The notes under the pieces are model-generated. The model did no database searches. It was not told the DNA's origin and was given only the letters and a program-made list of their open reading frames with translations. Positions 58,426 to 64,000 of a DNA stretch of 64,000 bases are shown piece after piece. The translations under genes were made by a program, and so were the position numbers. Source of the stretch: Pyrrhosoma nymphula. Taxonomy: Eukaryota; Arthropoda; Insecta; Odonata; Coenagrionidae. Where the stretch lies: NCBI GenBank assembly GCA_963573305.1, contig OY754328.1, positions 43,081,822 to 43,145,821 of the forward strand, read 5' to 3'. The stretch's first letter is position 1. Each line of letters begins with the position of its first letter.

Positions 58426-61400
58426 CCCTTCATTAGTATTTTTTGCCGCTTACCCATTTAAATATCTGTGGTTCAAATTTCACTGCAATTAACATTTGAT
58501 TTTACACCCACCCACAAGAAGTAGGTATAGTATAAATAATCCCTTTAAACCTTATTCCTCGATAAACTCGAAACTTGGAGACAATTTATAGATTAAAAAC
58601 TGAGTTCCCGGTGGGAGAGGAAACTGTAATGTTGAGAGGATTATTCTAAAATCCTAAAGTATTCCTCCGTTTAACGCGCGATTCAAGATATCACAATCGG
58701 TAAATAAATTATTTATTACGATCGTTCAATTAAAATTCTTCTCACAATTTTCAACTAGCTTGGGCTGGCACTAACATTCGCAAAAGTGATGGCCATTTCA
58801 AGCACCGTTTAATATCTAAGGTCACTGTTATGCGCATTCAATTTCTTTTCGTTCCGAATTAAGTCCCTTTCATTGCAAACTGAAAGACTCCTAGTCACCT
58901 CTCGAAAAGGTTAGCAAGCGCCTCAGCATGTTTTAATTTCCGTTTGGATTTTCACAACAAATAAAGATGAAAAATGATAATGAAAATAAATATTAATAAT
59001 TATTTAATAATATTTCGTTCAGATAATTTCCGTAATTTTTTGCTGATGAATATGTATCCTATCAATAACACTTGTATTTGACGAGTAGGTACATTTCACT
59101 GCGCAGTTGAACTAACGTATTACTTGTTTACTATCCTAGAGATGAGAGATTACTAGAGATGAGAGATGAGAGAGATTACTAGAGGAAAATATGGTAAAAG
59201 TATTGGTATGAAGCCTAAGTATAAGCTGTTAAAAAATTCTATGGAAAACTGATAACTAATTCGGAACAATGCCATAATTTTTTGGGGATTTTGTTATAGA
59301 TTTGGCAGTATGTGTACGGCTAACTATTAATTGTCCCGAGAGGATTTCAATCATTTTCATTTAAGGCATTTAACGCTGGATTTGTTTTGTACTCGTTCAG
59401 ATAATTGCTATGGCGAGATGTCTTAATATGCAAAAGAAGTTTTCTCATTTAACAGCGTCTGCTATACTGTATGCGCCATCCGCAATGGACCCGATGATCC
59501 TTACTTCGCGCGGAAAGGAGCAAGTTTTTTTCTCTCTCGGCTGGATGAAATTTCGTGAAAAAGTAATTACCCGGAAACCGAAGATTTGAGGTTAGATAAA
59601 TCCACCGCTCTTCGATTGGGTGGAAAAAAATCTCCCTCCGACCTCGATCCATCTATATTCTCCTTTTATCAGTCGCTTCGATCGCGGACCCACAGGCACG
59701 ACCCTCTCTCTGGTGGGCCAAGGGGCCAAGAGACGGAATGAATGTAAATTAACCTCTCCCTCGCTCCCCCCCAACCCCACCCTTCCCCCCTGACTCCACT
59801 CCACTTCCCCATCCGACAGCAGCGGCGTGAATAATATTTTTTTTTTAAGTGATGTTCCCACGCAAAATTTAATCATTTTGTCATTTGGGCAGAAATTCGT
59901 TCTTACTCCCGTATTTTCCGTGGCTCTGCCCGCAATGACCACAAAATACCGCGTTATTTCACCTGAAAAGCTACGTTTGGCGGATTTTGAGATACGTTAA
60001 CGTACATAACCGCAAGTATTACGATTGTTATTTAAATCCCGGTGTTGCAACAGTTGATTAATCCTTTTGAAAGTTCAAATTATGTTCCTTGCACTCCTCG
60101 TTCATTTGACTTTATTTTTTGTGAATAGCAGAGCCCAATGCCATGGACCACCAAATCTCTGGAGGATATATTTCTCCCTTCAACGAGTTTCAGTATGTGT
60201 ATATAATTGAATTACCATTCCTGCCCTTGGCTTTGAAGTGATCATCATCACTGCTTAATGAAAATTTTAATGCAAAAATTATGGATGTGATCGCCGACAG
60301 AATATGCTCTGAACAGAATCAGTTATTCAAAGTAATTTTCTCAAAATGGGAGTTAAAATAGTTTCCAAAGAATCCCCGAAGTTTTTGTGGGAGAGTTGCA
60401 AAGGAATTACATTTGTATTGATTTCAATTTCTCTTCCTAAAGTCCAAGCAAATGTCAATTGCAATCAATGCGGTCATCGTTCAGCTAAAATGATCATGCG
60501 TGCTTTATATTCAGTTTACTGTTTTATTAAATTTTAATCCTTCGCATATTGATCCCTTTAACTAGTGATTCCAAGTATCTCAGGTGCTTTTAGAATGGCA
60601 ACTTTTAAGAAAGCTAAAAATAATCAACAGGTAGACGTATAATCCTCGTGCTCTAGTTCTTAGTGCGATGATCTGTCCTCATTGTATGGATGCATTGGTA
60701 CCATTACGTCTTCGTAAAAGTTAATTGTTTTCTTAAACATTGCATGCAACACTTTCACGGAATTCAGTGGCCTTAGAGATGCGCAAGGAGGCTGGTTGCA
60801 ACCTCTGCGTACAGCCAAGCATTGATATACATTTTAGGTAATTAGACCCTTTACGAGCCATTTTACAATGTAATTGATAGTTTATTATTTTTTTATATTC
60901 CGTTTAATTATGTTTTACCAGGGGTTTAATTAGACCTGAGACGGGTTTTATGGTTGAATACGATTAATGGAGTCTTGCATGTCGTTTGCCGTTGATCAGG
61001 TTAAGGAGCGTCCGTCTTATCCAACTCCTAAGTGGAAGAATGTGTTTGAGACGGTGACAGGGCGCACCAATGAGTGCAATGATCTTTCTGAAGAAGAATG
61101 TCTGAGGCGCACGGTTCATGTTGTTCAAGAGCGTTTCTTCCCTCCCCTCCTCCTATCGCTCCCTCTCCCTCCTATTCTCGACAAACAATCACCGAGCTAG
61201 AGACAGACAGACAGTTGCCTTGGAGAGACCACCGGAGAACTTCATCGCCGCTCTTTCATATTGATTCCTCCGGCCTGTCGGCAATTAGGGCAATCCTTTG
61301 GGGGTGAAAGAATAAGTGCAGTACATTACAGACTTCCACTTTACCCCTGATCTCCTTCTTCCACCTTTCTATATGTCTAATAAATTTTACAGCCAATTAG

Positions 61401-64000
61401 CGACTTTCCTCCATAAATCAATGTGTACTTGTGTTAAATTACCGCCCGACCAACTCAAGTCGACGAAAACTCCTCCACCTGATAATTATTGGTGATATAT
61501 GATCTGAATAATGAGGAAAAAACTGTTGGGCTTTCAGCGGGAGAGAAAATTGCTTGGATACCGTGTAATAAGCCGATAGACTCTTTTTTTCAGTTCCAGA
61601 TGTTTTGAAACCGGCGGTGGAAATTTTTCCGCTGTCTGCGGTTTAATTGACTTCCTTAATTAGACTCCGTCTGTAGGTCGGCATTCCTTCCTCGCCGCGA
61701 TCACTAGCCTAGTTTCTCGAATTTTATTACTCTAATTCTTAGATCTACTTCATCTGTGCCCACTCCTCTTCCCTTGGTTTATTTACGTCTTACTCTCTTG
61801 TCTGATTCGTCTTGTCCTCTTATCCCGGCGAGTAAAGGTGACGCCAATGCCGAGTGACATCAATCACATGTAGCCGTTTCCAATTTCCATAGCCCAAAAG
61901 TGAGTGATAACGATTTTTGTTGCATCCGCTAAATAAAATAAATTAACTCATTTCACAGTGAGCATGCATATTTAATGATTATGTATTCAACTGGTATTTT
62001 TATCCCCTTCATGTCAGAGTTCAGCCAAACTTTAAGTAGCCTTGGAGAGGGAAGGAATTGATTGTGATATGATATTATCAAGTTAAAATAGAATGAAAAC
62101 ATTCTGTGATGTTAAAAAAGAAACCCTGTAGTTATTCGTTGCGTTTGATTATTTCCTGTGTTGCAGAAATAAACGCACGTATTAATAAATAACGTAAATG
62201 TCTTTTGAAAAATAATTGAAGCTGTTCCATCAGGTAGCATTTTTTGTGAATTCAACGTGTATAAAATCTTCCTATTAGGATATCCACCAGGATTGATCAT
62301 TTTATGAGACAAGCATGAATGAACGCATTTATTTTTTACTTGTTTTTATCGCCACACCCATGTAATATATGTTGTGTTCTTATATGTTTATTTTATTACA
62401 TAAATGGATCGTGCCAAACTAATCAAAGTATGCCATTCGGCAAATATGACTACTGACGTTGAAACTGTGTCAGTATCAAGTTTAAATCGTACTCGTAAAT
62501 ACATAATGGTATTGAGAATATTCTGTGTTTCCATGTGTAACATTCTATCGAATTATAGCCTTGCTTACCGCTTGCGTTCCTGTTGACGGCGGTAAGAAGG
62601 TCTAAATGAGCATCTGAAATTTCACTTCATCTCTATATGTTGAAGTATCTTTGCGAGGATTGATATCATTCCGGAGTGTCTTACGGATGAAATTTCATGA
62701 AGAATTGGAAAGGGAGTCCATCTGTTCCCGTGTCCGTCGAAAATAGGAAGGCGACCCTCCAAGTGCACCAAAAGGGGAAGCCTCTGGAATATATCCCACC
62801 GTCTTCCCACGCATCTTCCGAGTGAACCCCTCTTTGCACGGAGGCGCTAACCCTCGTTTATGACATCGGCTGTCTCCGCACGTTCCAGAGAAAAATGAGA
62901 TGACTCCGAGATTGGAGGAGATTGTAATAAATGATATATCGGGATAACGGGGCTACCGATCCGTGACCGGAAAAATGCTGAGTTTCCACTCATGCGAGTG
63001 AATCGTAGATTTCGACTGATATTCTAAATAATTTTCGCCAACGTTTGTTTCATTCTCTTTTATAGTATGCGATAAGTGATCATCGCATTTTCTAAATTAA
63101 TCGCTGGGCGAAAGAAAACTAAATATCATAAATTTCGCTTTCACCATATTTTTCTTTCTTTGATTACTTTACCATCACCTCTTTGGCCTCACACCTATTT
63201 GTTTTTTTTCTTTATCCTCAAAAGTGGAGACATCTTGATGATAGCTATAAAAATGTTTATGTAGCCGAACCAAGCCAACATTTACATGGAAGTAAATTAT
63301 TCTAAATAAAATACTATACCATGTGACATAGGAATGAACATCATCAGCTTCATATATCCTACAATATATATGCTCATCCTCTACAAATCTTTTTTCACAC
63401 TCTCTTCCGTATTTTTTTTATTTATGTTCTTTTCTAACTCTAACTTTTTCAATGCGGCTACTTGAAGCTCCAGAGACTAGAGTAAACATATATGTCTGAT
63501 TACGTCTTAATTTTTAAATACTGCTCAGCCGATCTGGCGAATGCTGGAAGATAAGTCGCAATTAGAATCGGAGAGAGAGAGAGAAAGAGACCTTTTAATG
63601 GAGTGCCTCAATTTCATGGCATTCACTTTATTTAAGTCATCAAGGAGATTTTTTTATTTATGAGTCATTCCATAACCATCTCTGGTTGTTTTAAACATCG
63701 CATTGGATATTTTTCTCATTTAAATTGTTTACTGAACGGCCACATTTAATATTATGGTACCACCGAAGGTATTTCAAGCATGCAACCGGTATCGGATAAA
63801 GATATAGGTACGTAAGTAGCAAACGCAGTAGGTACTGAATTTAGCTTACTAATACCTTGGATGGGTTGGGCTTTTATTTTGGACTTTTTTAACTAAGGAA
63901 AATGAAATATACGGGCAATAGTAAAGAAATGATATTTTCATGAGCGAACGATGTTTCATTTTTGTAACATTGATTCATTGGATGTAGCATTAATCGGATC
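58426..64000. other. No gene recognised
   Basis: AT-rich with small GC-rich patches (59640-59830, 61120-61290). A GATGAGAGA/GATTACTAGA tandem repeat lies at 59136-59184 and a GA microsatellite near 63573-63588. None of the short frames has a recognisable domain. Confidence 0.4.

Noticed and set aside
1..64000. CRISPR arrays, bacterial operons or phage
   Set aside because: No regularly spaced direct repeats, no Shine-Dalgarno-led ORF clusters; the DNA is clearly eukaryotic.

Overview
This window is eukaryotic nuclear DNA, most probably from an insect or close arthropod relative. It is mostly AT-rich and non-coding, dotted with GC-rich, pyrimidine-rich islands, and holds many decayed transposable elements of arthropod type: Penelope-like elements, Helitrons, hAT elements, LINE fragments, tRNA-derived SINEs and a solo LTR. 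There are no operons, Shine-Dalgarno sites or dense ORFs. Most open frames here are chance frames in the islands.

One host gene exon is well supported: 50126-51230 on the plus strand. It has a 3' splice site, an ATG at 50165, a signal peptide, an N-terminal cysteine cluster, at least nine leucine-rich repeats and a phase-1 splice donor at 51231. The pattern fits connectin, a neuronal/muscle surface adhesion protein. The C-terminal exon and the promoter exon are not visible, so much of the window may be intron and flank of this gene.

Region by region: 1-3.56 kb no gene; 3.57-4.34 kb a Helitron 3' end with Pif1-type helicase remnants; 4.5 kb a tRNA-SINE head; 6.64-7.26 kb a dispersed arthropod repeat; 8.14-8.47 kb a hAT miniature element; 11.3-12.5 kb Penelope-like debris with a GIY-YIG endonuclease fragment between divergent terminal repeats, next to a foldback; 16.29-17.08 kb a 790-bp hAT element; 25.6 kb a foldback; 26.3 kb a SINE; 27.0 kb a LINE 3' end; 28.4-28.5 kb a palindrome and a Helitron-like 5' end; 34.4, 36.9 and 37.1 kb Penelope-type repeats; 40.2-40.7 kb a foldback with 218-bp arms; 41.7 kb a solo LTR; 43.3-43.5 kb a LINE scrap and a foldback; 44.9-45.6 kb a Penelope-like endonuclease followed by a near-complete hammerhead ribozyme; 47.1 kb a SINE head; 48.5-48.7 kb a 174-bp palindrome; 50.1-51.2 kb the LRR exon; 51.8 kb a foldback inside the following intron; 55.2-55.8 kb a second Helitron; 57.1 kb a hammerhead-like scrap; 58.1-58.4 kb a repeat with a LINE-like tail.

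The most interesting theme is a set of hammerhead-ribozyme-like motifs, most of them in head-to-head inverted pairs. They share one architecture: core box, one spare base, stem II, GAAA, a two-base stem III with a tiny loop, then usually an NUH-type triplet. One copy at 44.94-45.0 kb keeps the core and a 10-bp stem I. Several others share a changed core, TTGANAA instead of CTGANGA, which suggests a subfamily rather than independent decay.
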